From Paragyromitra xinjiangensis (lineage: Eukaryota; Ascomycota; Pezizomycetes; Pezizales; Discinaceae): 64,000 nt of DNA. Positions 23,593 to 37,500 of the stretch are shown here, in pieces; positions within the stretch are counted from its first letter, which is position 1, and each line of letters begins with the position of its first letter. Where the stretch lies: contig JBCAMK010000002.1 of NCBI GenBank assembly GCA_038503065.1, positions 3,720,001 to 3,784,000 on the forward strand, given 5' to 3'. The notes beneath the pieces were generated by a model. It was given only the letters and a program-made list of their open reading frames with translations, was not told the origin of the DNA and searched no databases. The translations under genes and the position numbers were made by a program.

Positions 23593-25867
23593 ATGTCTGC
23601 GAATTCCAAGGTTTCTCTGAAGATAGGAATCGACTTTGGGACGACATATTCAGGTGTTGCTTGGGTAAATACCCGACATCTTTAAAGCATTTTCATGAAA
23701 CGCTAAATCATATCCACAGGCCTCCACAGCTACCCCAGATGAGATCAACGTGATTCAACAATGGCCCTCTCGGGTAAGCCACCATTTCTCTAACACAAGA
23801 AAATATCCCCCGAATCAAACTAATATACCCCATGCCAGGGAAACAACACCTCTGACAAAGTCCCCACGGAATTGAAATACATGGACTCATATCCTCCCCC
23901 AGGATACAGATGGGGTTTCGATCTACAGCTCGAGCCAGAAAAGCTTTCCTGGTTCAAACTCCTCCTCGACCCAGCCCAGGATCCATTTTGTGATGATCTC
24001 TTAGTCAAGTCATCGGCTCTAATCCCAAGGAATAAGAAGCCGGTGGATCTAGTGGTTGATTTTCTGCAAGCCATCAAGAAGCATACGTTGGAGGAATTGG
24101 AGAATAAGCTTGGGAAACCGTTTATGTCTATAACTCAGATAGAATATATCCTGACGGTTCCGGCTGTAAGTAATCCTAATATTGTGGGGAGGAAGTGAAG
24201 TGACCGAGTTCCTTTAGGTATGGAGTGATGCGGCAAAGGCGCTCACGCTCCAGGCTGCAGAGTCTGTGGGTCTTGGGAAACGGGATAGTATTCGATTGAT
24301 TTCTGAGCCGGAGGCGGCGGCCGTGTACGCTCTTCGAGTGCTTCAGCCGAGTGAGTTGGGTGTAAGATATACTTTTCTGTGTCCTTGTTTTATGAGATCT
24401 TGCTTATATGGATATTTTTGTAGGTTGGAGATACTTTTGTTGTAGCTGATTGCGGAGGTGGTACAGTGGTAAGTACTATTTCAACGATAGTCCCCCGAGA
24501 TCTCCCAAGTGCGTCCGATTAATCTTGAAATCTAGGACTTGATCTCCTACGAGATAGTCGCGCTGAAGCCAAAACTGGAAGTGAAAGAATGTGTTGTTGG
24601 GACCGGCGGCATGTGTGGTTCCACCTACCTCAACCGTCGTTTCGAAGCATGGGTGGAATATCGAGTTGGTACTGAACAGTAAGTCCTTACCTCGAGCGCT
24701 GGGGGATTGCAGATGACTAAACGGTCCCTACAGATTCAATCGACAAAAACCACGAAGTCGTATGCACATGATGAAGAACTTCGAGGACACCATAAAGCGC
24801 ACATTTACAGATAAATCACACCCAGATACATTCCATTGCCCTGTAGCTGGCATGGAAGATAATCCAGAGGCTGGAGTTGAAGATGGTTTCCTTACTATTC
24901 GCAACAGTGACATGAGGGAGATCTTTGATCCCATAATTAACCAAGTCGTCAGACTCGTCGACGAGCAAGTTGAAAGCGTCGAGAGCCTGAAACGGAAAGT
25001 TTCGGTATGTCCTACCCCCCCATCTACACACCCCCAATGTCTAAACTAACAAAAACAGGCCGTCCTCCTAGTTGGTGGCTTTGGCTCATCGGAATACCTC
25101 CGCGCTCGTCTCGACGCTCTAGTTTGCCGTAGGAAGCTCATCCCGCTTATGCAGCCGGTAAACGCGTAAGTCACCATCCCCTCCCATTACTTCGCCCAGA
25201 TCTCAAACCATAAACAGATGGACAGCAGTCGTAAGTGGCGCCTGCCAACGTGGACTAGAAGGCCTCTCAATCGTCAGAACAATCTGTGCAAGACGTCACT
25301 ACGGTGTTCTCTGCGACTACGTATATGAAAAGTCCCGGTTTAAGAATCTAGCTCAGGGTCGTAGATATTTCTGCAAAGTGACGAACGTAGCGAAAGTCAG
25401 CGATTGTATTCACTGGTATATCAAAAAAGTGAGTTTGAGGATCTCAAGGTTGTTGATTTTGGTAGCTTATCTGGCTAGGGTGATGTAATATCCCAGAAGA
25501 AGGCGATCTCGATGCCATTTACTCGTGATGTCGGGGTTGAGAGTCCGATGCGTTTCGAGGATACGTTGTTGGCTTGCGCGGCGGATTATACTCCGGATTG
25601 GTCTAAAGACGCCAGTATATATCCCTATGATAATTGGCTTCATGTTCAGGGCTAACCTTTCGTCCTATAGACGTTTTCACGGTCTGCGTGCTGGAAACAG
25701 ACTTGAGTACGGTTCCACGACACTTATTCCAACGACAGTTTACCAAAGCCGGGAAACCTTACTTTCATATCTGCTATAATATTACTATGAAATTAGAGGC
25801 GTCGTTGGTATTTGCGTTTGAGTTTATGGGGAAGGAATACAATAGCGTCAAAGCGCAATTTGCATAA
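23593..25867 (+). CDS. HSPA12-like Hsp70 family protein
   Basis: Eleven exons: 23593-23664, 23720-23773, 23839-24165, 24218-24361, 24424-24468, 24536-24678, 24734-25004, 25059-25165, 25218-25428, 25479-25614 and 25671-25867. They give 568 residues with consistent phases throughout. The actin-fold ATPase signatures are intact: phosphate-1 loop KIGIDFGTTYSGVAW (residues 10-24), LISEPEAAAVYAL, phosphate-2 motif VADCGGGTVDLISYE (about 206-220) and adenosine motif VLLVGGFGSSEYL (about 354-366). The region after residue 370 does not resemble the canonical substrate-binding domain and there is no EEVD end, as in the divergent HSPA12A/B branch that is common in filamentous fungi. It probably binds ATP; its clients are unknown. 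One exon is only 45 nt and encodes most of the phosphate-2 loop. Confidence 0.9.
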
Positions 25868-26421
25868 CTGTGGCTACAGGCCATGTTGACGGTTAAGGGA
25901 GGTGTGTTGATATCGGGTATTTATGTTACCAGTTCACTTGGTCGATTTTATGTCTATAGATTGGTCTCAGAGTTTTCCTTGTTATGGAGACACTTTTATT
26001 CGCTGCAGTCATGTTTGTTTCCCTACTTGAGTTATGCTGTAGCTGCTCAGCTCAAGCTGGTAGTTTTTCACTTCCCCTTAGGATCGAAGCCAACCCACTA
26101 TAGCCAACCGAAAGATAATATGAGGAAAGCCTTAGGGATTCACGCGCAGTCTAGGAAACATCAGCGAGTGATACACTATGTCTCATTCATGCCTCTGAAA
26201 CATGTCCCAGATAACAACTCTTTTTTCTATAAGCTCGACCTAGTGGTCTGCGTTTCACTGCTGTCTATTTTATTAATCTACTTCTACACGAATTACCCTT
26301 TTTCCCCCGTCTACCCCTTCCGCAGTCCCAACACGCTAGGTATCATAATCAAACGCGTCTAATGCAATAACCATCACCGCAATAATCAAACACCCAAGCT
26401 CAATGCACCTTTCTACATCGC
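25868..26421. other. Convergent intergenic spacer
   Basis: This is the 3' flank of the Hsp70-like gene and of the GH5 gene. A 159-codon open frame lies here, but its composition is not coding-like and it was rejected. No repeat is seen. Confidence 0.6.
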
Positions 26422-28987
26422 TCAAACAAACATATTCATCAACGTGCCTGCCCAGTTTTTACTTGCGGCCTTTTCATCCTCGCCAGGCTGGATGGCACGC
26501 AACATAACATTCACTTCCTGCCCGGCAACCTTTTCTTCATGTATCAGGACAAGGCCCTGCTCTGTCTCGTCCCATATCCATTCAATACCGGTCTTGGTCT
26601 TGCCGCTGGCTTGTGCGACGGTGTTGATGGCGAAGTCCTCTTCTGGTCCTAATGTGGGTACGGCGATTTTGAGGACGTTATCGCGGCCAGAGAAATGATA
26701 CACAGGGATGAAAATCTCGGTGGCTCGTTCTAAGCCTGAGAAAGAAGACTCAAGGGCTGGGGTGGAACTAGCAACGAACCGCATCTCAAAACGAATGTGG
26801 TCAAGGAAGAATTCGGAGCTCATCAGCACACCTGCTGTCTTTGCCGGATAAGGCCGCAGGAGCGCTGGGAGAAGTCGTCCTCCAAGGTATAGATCGCCAA
26901 AAAGGGCAGCTCTGTTTAAGGGGGTTTTGAGGTCGTAGGGAGAATCAGACACACCATGGAGGGGCACTTCGACAGTTGGATTAGCGTGGAGCGATATGAG
27001 TGAAAAGTCTTCGCTGTTCCAACCATCACCGGATTGGATTGCGGCCGAAGTCTGGTTTTCAGCAGGCACTGCTTCGGGTGTGGCGGTTGTTGAATGCGGC
27101 AAAGTAAAGTTCCAGACAGTCCAGTTGAGGAGAGACTTTTCCATCCCGTGGAAGATTGCGTCGAGTTGGGTCAATTGAACGTGAACATTGCCATCAACAT
27201 AGGCAGATTGAAGATTCATGTCGAAAGGGATTCCGGTTTCACCAATCAATATTGGCGTAGGCTTATTGGGTCGGAAAGTCTCCAAATGGGTAATGAAACG
27301 CTTGAAGTTGTCCGCGTAGTTGGCGGTTAAGCCATTACGACCGATGTAAGTATGTTTCCAGAGTTTCCGAGAGCCCTGTGTTTTGTTAGAGGATGCAGAA
27401 AAGAATGGGTTGCAAGTAACCTACGCCTGCGAGTGACAAAACATCAAAAGACACCCCATACCACAAAGCCTTCTCGTACAGCACTCGAATATCGTACCAA
27501 TGCGGCGAGTAGCAAACTTTTTCAGCTACAGGTGTAGTAGTACCCTTTTCCCATGACGGTGGGCCAAGGTTCGGAACAGGCTCAACAAACATCCATCGCG
27601 CAGATAGCGAGTCATCTAGAGCTTTCGCAATTCCAAGCTTGAAAGATCGCAGAAACGGGACATAAAATTCTTTCTCGAAGTCTACCTTCTTTCCGGTATT
27701 TGGGTGTGTCGCAAAGTATGTTTCTCCTTTGGGCCCCAAAGTCACTTTTCCGCTCTTTTTGTCTTCTGGGAGTACATAAACACCTTCCTCCAACCAAATG
27801 TCCTTCCTATCCGGAAGCCACGCAGAAACGCATTCCTCATTGAGGATGTCGTCCCGCGTACGCTTCGACGGATGTGGCCAGGACCGGGAAAAGTAAGGAA
27901 CAGAAGTGGCGATGCCCGAGGCAAGAGACATGGATTGCAAGGCGTTAGGCATATACCCCAGATGGAGGTCTGTTGTCTCGTTGAAATAATGCAGAGATGA
28001 CAACGCAATGTAACCTGGATGAGGTTCGTTCATTGGGTCAAAACCGAGAATATTGGGTAACGAGCTCAAGCGCGAGGCTAGATGAGCGAAAGCTTGGATG
28101 TAGGCACTGCGAAGAACGAAGCCAATGTTTTCACCCTGAAATTCGGGAAGATCTCCGGAATACACGGCCTTAGGGGCATAGACTTCGCCCGCGAAAAAGA
28201 TGGTAAACATGGTCGCTGGGCCAAATTTAGAGTAATTCGTTGGCCAAAGGCGGCCAGAGGGTGTTGAGTGGGAGCTGCTCGTGCCGGGGGTATCCAAGGC
28301 CACCGAACAGGTTGTGGGGAAGGCCTTGGGATCAAGACCGACAAGATGGAAGGTCCAAAGTGGAGCTCCAGATCCACCGGTAAATCGGGACCACTTCGAA
28401 TTCCATCAGCAAATGCACAAGAGCAGATGTTTCCCAAAGAGCCCTAACATACCACGTCCTGATGACCATCGATGAACACTAGTAATCCTGCCTCGTTTGC
28501 CTCCTGCAGTATGGCGAACAGATAGTCGATATACTCCTCGTCATACTCCCCCCTATCTCTTGTTAGCACGTGGAACAGCTCCAGCTTGGGCGAGGTGATA
28601 GCAAACCCACATTTTTCTGGGCTCCAGAGCTTCCCAACACACAACCATCCTCACAACACCAATTCCCCAAGCTCTCAACCGTCTCCACCATTGACCAGCC
28701 TCCTCAACACTAGCGAACGGTCTCCCGGTGTAGCTCACGGAGCTGACATCGTAGAACTCGGGGGTCCCAGCGAGGGGATTGACGCGGGGGTATTTTGCGT
28801 CACCAGAGACATTGATGCCACGCAAGAGGAGAGATCGCCCGTAAGAATCAGCAAAGGCATTTGCCGAGGGGTGGACCGTGATGCCAGAAGGGTCGAAGAA
28901 GGTAGCTGGGGGAGACCCAACAGGCACCACGACAGGAGGGGGGGAATTTTCCGCTGAATGGGAGGAGACAGCTGAGGAGGTTTCCAT
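26422..28987 (-). CDS. GH5 family glycosidase, subfamily-12-like (steryl-beta-glucosidase / glucosylceramidase type)
   Basis: Minus-strand exons 28987-28611, 28552-28453, 28393-27425 and 27375-26422 give 799 residues. The TIM-barrel markers are complete: LRAWGIGVVRMVVCWEALEP, YDEEYIDYLF, FIDGHQDVWSRFTGGSGAP, the acid/base DPMNEPHPGY (Glu about residue 282), YSPHWYD, and the nucleophile block ILIGETGIPFDM (Glu about 528). A beta-sandwich C-terminal region follows. Order and length match fungal GH5_12 enzymes such as yeast Egh1 and Cryptococcus EGCrP2/Sgl1, which cleave glucose from ergosteryl glucoside or glucosylceramide. No signal peptide is obvious, consistent with an intracellular or vacuolar enzyme. 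Preference between steryl glucoside and glucosylceramide cannot be read from the sequence. It is divergent from the next gene across 686 bp. Confidence 0.9.
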
Positions 28988-29673
28988 TGAGAGGGTGGAT
29001 AGGGTATGGGGGGGGAGAGGGAGAGGGATGGGGAGGAGCTGAATGAAGAGAACCGGAAGAGAGAGCTCCAGCCAGGTGCTGAAGATTCAGGAGAGAAGGG
29101 AGACTCTTAGTCAGCGGGATGTAACCAAGAGTGATTTAAGCTTTTAAGCCGCATCCTGCAGCTAAACATAGATGAAGGTGATAATTGCGATGATATTGAT
29201 AATAGCGATAATAGTAGTAATAATATGAAAGGTAAGACACAAAACCTGTAGGACTGATCTTTACTGTGTCGATAGCATGTATTACATTAATGTAGGTACA
29301 ATGCAGGTGTTCATAGATCGCGTGCACCTGTTCACGGTACCTTAAAGATTGACATTTACTCATTCAGCGGTCGGTTAGAGAAGATGTAATGCTGAATCCG
29401 TCTCCTGTTGGTCCCTGCCAAGTGCGGGGGGTCAGCATTGAGACTTATCGTCTCAATCAACTCAATCCCTCATCAGCCAGTCAGTCCCTCATTCACTCAG
29501 CCTTGCGGCTGTAAGAAGCCTTCCACTGACTGCATAATATCTATAATATAGTATTCTATGTAGCTTCCTATCCTACTTTCATGTATTCATTCACTCTAGC
29601 ATTCATCTGATCCATCTCCCCATCCTCTCTTCCTTCCATCGCTCCTCCACCAGCTCCACCAGCCGTCGCTGCC
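28988..29673. promoter_or_regulatory. Shared intergenic spacer of a divergent gene pair
   Basis: It lies between the GH5 start on the minus strand and the next start on the plus strand. It contains an irregular GATAAT/AATAGT microsatellite at about 29180-29227 and pyrimidine-rich sequence just before the plus-strand start (29620-29670), typical of fungal promoters. Confidence 0.45.
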
Positions 29674-31560
29674 ATGCCATCCTTCAAACACATCTCTGTC
29701 GACATCGTCACTCCTGCAGGTTCTCTTCCCGCCTTGCACCAGGAATCCACCTATACCCATCCTCTGTGCGAATCCTATATCTTATCCAAAACTGACTGTC
29801 CTTTCTGGGTTTCCATCACTCCTGATAAGGATGCCTTTGCCAGAAAAGAATCTCATCACTCAACTACTCATCACACCACCAACGATCCTGTTATCGATCT
29901 CACCCAGGGTGATCAAGAGCTGACAGACTACGATGATGTGATGAGAGCGGAAGAAGAAGAATGGCATCTCCTGGCTGAAGTGTTTCTGGACAGCCGTTCT
30001 ACTCCCGAAACTTCTGCACTTGTCTACATCCCCTGGGACGGTCCTGTCAAAGAAAGAGTCCTCAGAGGCAGAATCGCCACCACCAAAGATGGACACCCTG
30101 TGGAGAAGCCATGGCTTTTCAAAGATGTGGGCTTGGAAGGGTTTCTGGAAGCTTTGTCTGTTGCCGAGAACGATGCGGATGGTGATCTCGCGATTATTGA
30201 TGTAAGGGATCCTTCCGGAAGAGATCCCTCGGAAGATATCCTGGTCCAGGGCATGCAGAAACTCGGTAACAAAGGGAAGGAAAAAGAAAATCGCCACGGA
30301 GAGATAGGCCAGATTAAGGTAGTACTGAAGAAGATCATCATCACTGGCTTTTGCATCGACATCAACTATGTTCCCGATCTTGTGGATAACGATGAACCCA
30401 TGCAGCTGGGAAGACCCGTCCGTGACGTCAGTCACACAACTGGGTAGTTCCACTCTTGATTTCTTGATTCGCTCTCAATTCTGATTACCCCAAAGGTTTG
30501 GAAAGTCGAATGACATTCACTTTAGCGCTACGCGCAAAAGCTATCGCCCATACCCCATGGAGTCTGAGCCTTATGCGACATTCATATTTCATTATCGTGG
30601 AGAGAGTAAGTAATCTTTTTACGAGATAATATCATTTCCCAAATCTTAGATGCGAAAACTAACCCTAATGTAGAGCAGATGCGAAAATTGGGCTTCCTTG
30701 ACGCCTCAGAAGCATCTCACAGAAAATTAGACAAACTCATCCCCTTCTTAACCCCACTCCCCATTTCTGGAAGCCACAAAGCATCAAAACCTTGGGAAAA
30801 ATTCAAAGCACGCTTTCGCCCATCTGGGCCAGTCTCGAGTACCACCGACGAAGAATCAGAAAAACAGGTGGCTTCAGGAAGCGACCAAGCCCTAAAAAAG
30901 TCACGCTCAGAAACCTCCAAAAGTGATAAAGGCCAGAATGTGACAAAAGAAAGTTCGAGCTCCGAACGCTCACGCGACAGTTCAGGGAGCTCGGATAAAC
31001 AAGATAGCGAGGCTGCCGTTACCCCTGCCCCTAGAATTGCAGAAACAACAAGCCCATATTCTCTGGCAGACCCAGAACACAAGGTTGACATCGAATTGAT
31101 TATCTCTGCTGCTGCAAAATCCATCATTTCCCCGCCAAAAAACTTACCACCTCGGGAAGAGCATCCGCGTGATCTGCGGAGTGACGAGACCACAGATGCT
31201 TCGGAATCCGATACAGGTTATGAAGGCGATACAGAAACCCCAAAAATGGCAAAAGAAAGAAGGAAGAAGAATTCTCAAGAAGAAGTAGAAGAAGTGAAAG
31301 AGTTGACACAGAAGTTGCACCTTGTCCAGGTACTTTCCTCCTTTTAATACTTTATGGAAATATACATCTCTAATCCGAGCGACGTGTAGTTGAAGCGCAG
31401 TCATTCCGATGAAACAGACGACGAAGATGACCAAACCCCAGGGGAGGAAAAGGAAGGGAGAGTAAAAAGATACGGAAAAGCCAAGAGGGTTAGACGACAT
31501 AACGATGCTATCAGCTCTATGGAAGCGGAGGAGTACATGTCCGAAGCAAAAGAAGACTGA
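29674..31560 (+). CDS. DUF7918-like protein with disordered charged tail
   Basis: Exons 29674-30443, 30496-30605, 30674-31329 and 31390-31560 give 568 residues with consistent phases. Residues 1-300 form a folded beta-rich domain (MPSFKHISVDIVTPAGSLPA, WVSITPDKDAF, NDIHFSATRKSYRPYPMESE, TFIFHYRGE). This resembles DUF7918, a domain of unknown function found in many fungal proteins. After KQMRKLGFLDAS the protein is Ser/Glu/Lys-rich and low-complexity, then ends with a basic cluster (RVKRYGKAKRVRRHND) that could act as a nuclear localisation signal. A short acidic, SUMO-motif-like stretch (PVIDLTQGDQEL) sits near residue 70. Nuclear function is inferred only from these features. The ATG lies in a pyrimidine-rich leader (GCTGCCATGCC) and is the first in frame. 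Confidence 0.75.
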
Positions 31561-34500
31561 AGCTAGGTTCGATATAATTGCACAGGCCTCCAGACATGTT
31601 TATACCAACACCAGCGGGACTTATGGTGGCCTAGGTTACATCATAGCTGGCGTACTGGATCTAAGCTATATATCTAGGAGGATGGGTGGGCGGTGATCGT
31701 GTATCGGCTTCTTCTATTTGGTTATTTGGGGAAATTTGGAAGATAATTAAACTCATATGAGTACGACATCTCTGGGGGTTAAAATTATATATTAAAAATA
31801 CCTTACAAGAATTAGTTCTATGATAATATTTGCCTTGTAAGAGTATGTGGCCTAGGAAGGGAAGTAACCATGTTATGCCAGTTGCTTATAGGAATATCTA
31901 CTTTATAAGAATATCGGCCCCCGTACTCAAATTCCATATCCTTACAATACGATTACACTGTACACACAACAGAAAATATAAGTAGATCGTCTTTAGCCAA
32001 TCATTTGCCCTGAAATGCAACTAGAGGCCACGTCACCTAACATCTTTAGCATTTTGTTCCTGTTGAGCTGGAGAAAATTATGGCTACAGCCTCCTCTAAT
32101 ACACTCACAGAGTTAGGAAGATTGAAATATATTATACATATCCTTTCCCGCCGGCTAAAAGAGAAAAAAAGAAAAAAGAAAGAAAAAACCAATTTCACCA
32201 AAACCCAAACAAAACCAAACAACCGTTCTAGCAACTGCATGAAAGTATACTGTGTTGTATTCTATTTTTTATGAGATGTGATAGGAAGTGTGCTGAAAAG
32301 GGTGGTTGTTGGTTATGGTTATTGGTTTTTATGTTGTTTCGTTAAGTTTGATGTTGAGGTTTTTAGGGGTTTTTAGGGGCTTTTATTTTGTTTTGTGTTG
32401 TTTGTTGTTGTTGTTATCATCATAACCCATAGGGTTGGATACGTAAATGAATTGCTACTACTACTACTACTACTACTTACATGTAGTTAATCAACTCAAC
32501 TCAACCCTGAAATAGGATCGATATAGACTGTGTACATATTCCAAACCTGCAATAGCACTGCTCCCGCAATACCCAACTAAGAAACCTACCTCCTAGAAAA
32601 ACCAAAGTCAATTCCCATTTAGCATCATATCTAAAGGCTATTATAATCTTACTAAGAGAAACAAAAAAATTCATCCCTAGTCCCGAAGTTATTCATCGAG
32701 TGCTGATCTATGAAGCAGATCACGACATCCTAGTTTTTGGTCTATATGAACGGTAGACTGTTGCAATAAAGATCATGGTTATTGTTTCGGTTTATATGGT
32801 TAAGAGGACGTTATAGATAGCTTGTGATTACGATGGTAGAATGGCATTGTAACAACTATGTGATAACGAGGAATCATGGGTTTGTTTTGTATCATTTCAC
32901 GGTGAGGCTTGGTCAACTCTTTGTCTACTGGAGGTTGAAACTCTGGCAGTATATCTATTGAGCTGAAGGGCTGGCCCACTTGAGAAAGGAATCGATTAAA
33001 ATATTTCTATGGAAGATATTATGGAAGCGAGTGATTTTCTGTGATTTGGGGTAGTAGTGTACCGTCACTGTGTCTGGTTTACTCTGTTCTATTAGATACC
33101 ATTATCGCTATCTCTTAAGCTGTTGGAACTGCAAATGTTTGATCGGGATGTAATTTGTGTGTGAATTCAACTTTTTCGTTTTTAACACACGTATGACTTT
33201 ATTGCAGAGCAGCATCAGGCTGACGGTGTAAGGAATATTAAAAAAATACACTAAAGTTTAAACTAGTGGTACAATAATTTTACCAAAGTCACCTACATTT
33301 CTTGTAGTCTTTAGTGATTTCGCCCATGTGGACGCGCAACGGCCCGCTGCTGCAGCGTCATGACGCATCTACATCCCCGTTGGTAATAATAGAATTCGAT
33401 AATACTGTTGGTATAGCATAAAAACTGTTTTCCTACGAGATTCCGTGGTTTCTAGGCTAGCTCTAGGAGCACAGACTTTTGGTGGCGGTGACACCTGATT
33501 ACCTGCATATCTAATAGGTAGGAGCAAATACCGTTGCTTCTCCGGGCGCTTACAGTCTCGCAGTATTGCGCAAGTACCCACCCGACGCAGAATACTTTCC
33601 CCCGTCTTTTAGTTACGTCAACCGACATTAGCTAAACTCCCGATTCCCGTGCTCGATTAAAAGGTTGATATGCTGGCGTCACAGCCTGCTACGATGCAGT
33701 CCTGTGCCTTATGGACCCGTGTTGGGGCACTTTGATTTGCCGTTTTTGCTCGAATCATGCCCGGCGCTGGGCTAGATTGTGCTCGATGGCCTAAAGTGAT
33801 CGCGTGCGCAATGCGGCACCATCAATTCATGAGAGCCGAGACGTTTCAGCAATGTTCCCCAGATACTTGTAGTAATAAATTCTAGTAGGCTGAGTTATGC
33901 CCTTGAAGGGAACCCTGGAGAATACTGGCTCCAGCGAAGCCGCAAGTTAAAAATTTTTCGGACAGTTATTGTGTTTGCTGGCTTTGGTGTTTGTTGGTGT
34001 TTCGGAGAAAGTCGGATAAATGAAGATGAGCGATTTGTATGGCGGAGAAATTCCCATCTCATCGATGCCCCCTCATCACGACAACCCCCAATGACGAGAA
34101 GTCCATCAAGATTGTTTAAGCGTTGGGATGATGCAGAGGCATGCTGTCAAGATTCCAGATCGCCAGGTAGAAGAGGACAGTTAGACCCCGAAAATGAGGG
34201 GTCATATTGTCGCATGACTAAAGCATACATGAAGGTCCGCTTCATTGCTTATTCTCACGAACAACGCTCTCTATTCGCTGGCCAACAAGACGGTTCATCC
34301 AGCGATGGAGAAATCCCGATTGGGGCTATCTCCAACAACCCCCATGGAGTGATTTATTCATGTCGCAATCTCTTCCCCCCACATTGCGATTTCGTCTCTC
34401 CAGGACTTCAGAATTTTTTCTGAGAGATAGACCATTGGGGACAACCTCCCCTGATTTGCTATTTCCTTGAGCAGATCTGGAGTCTCGGAGAACGGGACCT

Positions 34501-37500
34501 TGCTGATGGGGGGAGAGAATTGTAGTCGCGTCTGGTATGTAGAGGTGTAAAGCCCTTTGTTTCAGTTCGAGAGGATGCCACGAACAAACCGGTCCGCGGA
34601 CACAAACCTACCTGTAGCCGATTACCACCCCTAACGTCTTTGAGTGTCCATGCAAGTGGAAATGCAGCCTGGATATATATTACCTTCAGATTATAGGGTG
34701 ATCTGCAGGAAGAGTGAGGCAGGCCCCAACGCCGTTGCCACGCGTTCCCCGCAGCAACTCAATTGCTACCTTCTATTGAAAAAATCATCCCATTTTGGCA
34801 TTTGATATTGGTCGAGTCGCAGAGCAGAACTTCTTTCATGAAGGAGCAGTCTCATGGTTAGCCAAGCTCCATCCGGACATCCCCGTTTCACAATTGGAAT
34901 TCTCTGAGTTCTGTCCACTGAGACGTGATCTCCATTCCGAATCCCATTCCAATCCCGGGAACTGGGTGGAGATTGAGGGAGCATGAAATGCAGTAAGCAC
35001 AAAATGAATCATGGGTTCCAGCTCGCATAACCTCGCTTAGGTATGAGAACAGGTCAATTTTGTGTGGAGCCACCTCTCAGCACCACGAGGGCTGTCCCCG
35101 GATTTTCTGCGGATTCCGTCTAGGGTTCCATTCCGATTCGACTGGGATGATAATCATCATCCGAAGATTGACGTTAGAGTCAGGACCAAATAGACTCAGA
35201 GGAGATCGACTGTTTTACCCCTTGGGTAAGAAATCAATGATTGCCCCGAGTTCCCGTGTCCTGTTAGCACCTGCATTTGCGTTAAGGGATGCGGGGGACG
35301 TCTAGATCGCAAACCCCAACGACAAACATGCCACCTTAAGGTGAAAACTTTGCAGGTAGGTTTCGTACCCCAACATAAATCAGCGGTAGAAACAGAGGGG
35401 TTGGCAAAGGAGTATGGCTAAAAATAGCATACTTGTACCAGCTGTCTGAGTTAGAAAGCATTGTAAGCTTGACACGTTTTTGTGTGATGTGAGTGAAGTA
35501 CTTGAACCCCTTGTCGCGTGCCATCTCCAGTTCCCTGGGTCAAGTATAAACTGTAGCGATGAGAAATTTATAACCAAAGTTCCTAATATCTTCGATTTCG
35601 GGAAGCTCAGCAGGCCGAAGCACGGGTGGTAATTGACATCGATAGTCAACTTTCGCAGGCCATAACGACAAACCCCTCATCGGATGAGAGAAATCCTCAA
35701 CAGAATTGTGTAGTTATCGCCGTCTTCTACCTGTCGTGGGTGGTGTGTAGTTCTGGGTAGCAGAGGGGGGATTGAAAGCCCCTATATATACCATATCAAG
35801 AACTGGAGATACTCCAAATACCATGGACTCATGGATGATCTCTGAGCCACATCTTCCCAAGTGTTTGTTGGCTTCCAGCATCCGGGTTATTTCCGGCATT
35901 AACCTGAGTATTGATACGTATACACTAGCCCTGATTTTAGGCAAGTTGCGCGGGAACGTTGATCGAGTAGCATTCGTTGGCAAGGCTAAACCCCACGACG
36001 CCTAATTCCCCTTCTGTTCTATTATTCTATCCCGCTTGTCTGCCTATATGCACATCGGTATCTGGGGCGCATGGCATCTCATCGATGAGATACTAACAAG
36101 AGTTTCATGCATTGGTAATACGTCCAGAACTTGGCCGAAATTTATAGAGATAACATGACTCTAAAGCGCCCAGGTGTGGTAATTGGGTAGCCAAAGGGGA
36201 TCTGTTGGCAACCGGAAAATTTCGTCGAGTAGGGATGGGAATTACAATCTAGTCATTGCATTACTTTCAGCTTCGAAATATGGCTTGCGCAGTTCGACGT
36301 GTTCATAGAATCTGTAAATCCTTTGGATGAGTATCTTCCGCGCGATACTGCATTAATTGTCCTTGTGACTCGTTTTTCCCCGATTTCTTCTAGTTTATTC
36401 AATGGATAACTTGTCAAAACATTAGGCTTGGCCTGGCAGCAGGAGTTTGGCGGTGGGTTTTGAGATTTGAGACCTCAGCTGAAAAGTGAGGTTGCGCAGA
36501 GTTATCTTTTACACGTCTTTTACTACCAATATCCTTAGTAAAGTATAGATCTGTAGTTTGTAATAGTAGGCATTGTTTCTGAGCCAACTTGGACTATTTT
36601 ACCAGCGCCTCCAAGACCCCAGGCTCATAGAGCTCAAACAAGTCTGGGGTTTTGAATAGGACCCACCCCTTTTTGCGATTCAGCTATGTGTGGAAAGACA
36701 ATTCTTGGGCGGTTTGGGCGCCGCAGGTGATTCTAGACCGTTGCGCCAGGTAAGAACATTATTCGGAACTATAAGCGAAATGGGATCACCCCGCTCGGGA
36801 TCCCGTTAGTTCTGGCAGGACTGGATCGACCTGATGGTTTCTTTCCGGCGCTCTCCACACCAAGACAAGCCAGCACATTGCACAATTTTGTAACACCCTA
36901 TTGTGACATGTACGTAAATCATCCGGGACGGTCCGTACGGCATGCATACCCCAGTGTACTAACCAAACTCGCTAACATAAGCGATTTCTTTGAAAAGAAT
37001 CGTGTGTGATATTTTTAGCTGAATTTCACGATCGGGGCGATTGAGGATACATGTATTCGCGTGGTTTCTAAGTCCAACATGTGGTCAATGAGAACGCTAC
37101 ATGTAGTCTAAGCATCCTTTATATCAATTAAACAAATGTCCGGATGTGGGGTCTAGGTAAATGATCAAATAATAGGCAGTTGGGATGAGAATATCCAGTC
37201 TGGTTTACTATCACGAGATCCAAGCGAGTGACATTCTATGTTTGCGGCGCTCTACACTTCGTAATCGATTTCACTCTGCTAGATCATAAAGCAACCCTTT
37301 TATAGCCCCACAGCCCTACCGTTATTCTCCGTCCTTTCTCCGTATGCACGGTGATTCGATTTTCAAATAATGTCTTGGTATCGAATGCAGGTCGCATCCG
37401 ATTTTAGGCTCTTCAGGTGTTTGAGGTGTTGAAAGTATTGGCTCGATAAAGGAATCTATTGGCCTAGTTTCAGATTTCAGGGGCTGCGCTGTCCGGCAGA

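Noticed and set aside
25883..26362. 159-codon plus-strand open frame after the Hsp70 gene
   Set aside because: No domain and non-coding composition. It lies in the 3' flank between convergent genes; the hydrophobic stretches look accidental.
17011..31560. Secondary-metabolite or defence gene cluster
   Set aside because: The genes are housekeeping-like or unknown, with no polyketide synthase, NRPS, terpene cyclase or NLR core gene in the window.
33971..34423. 150-codon plus-strand open frame in the long gene-poor region
   Set aside because: No recognisable motif and no plausible splice partners; amino-acid composition resembles random translation.
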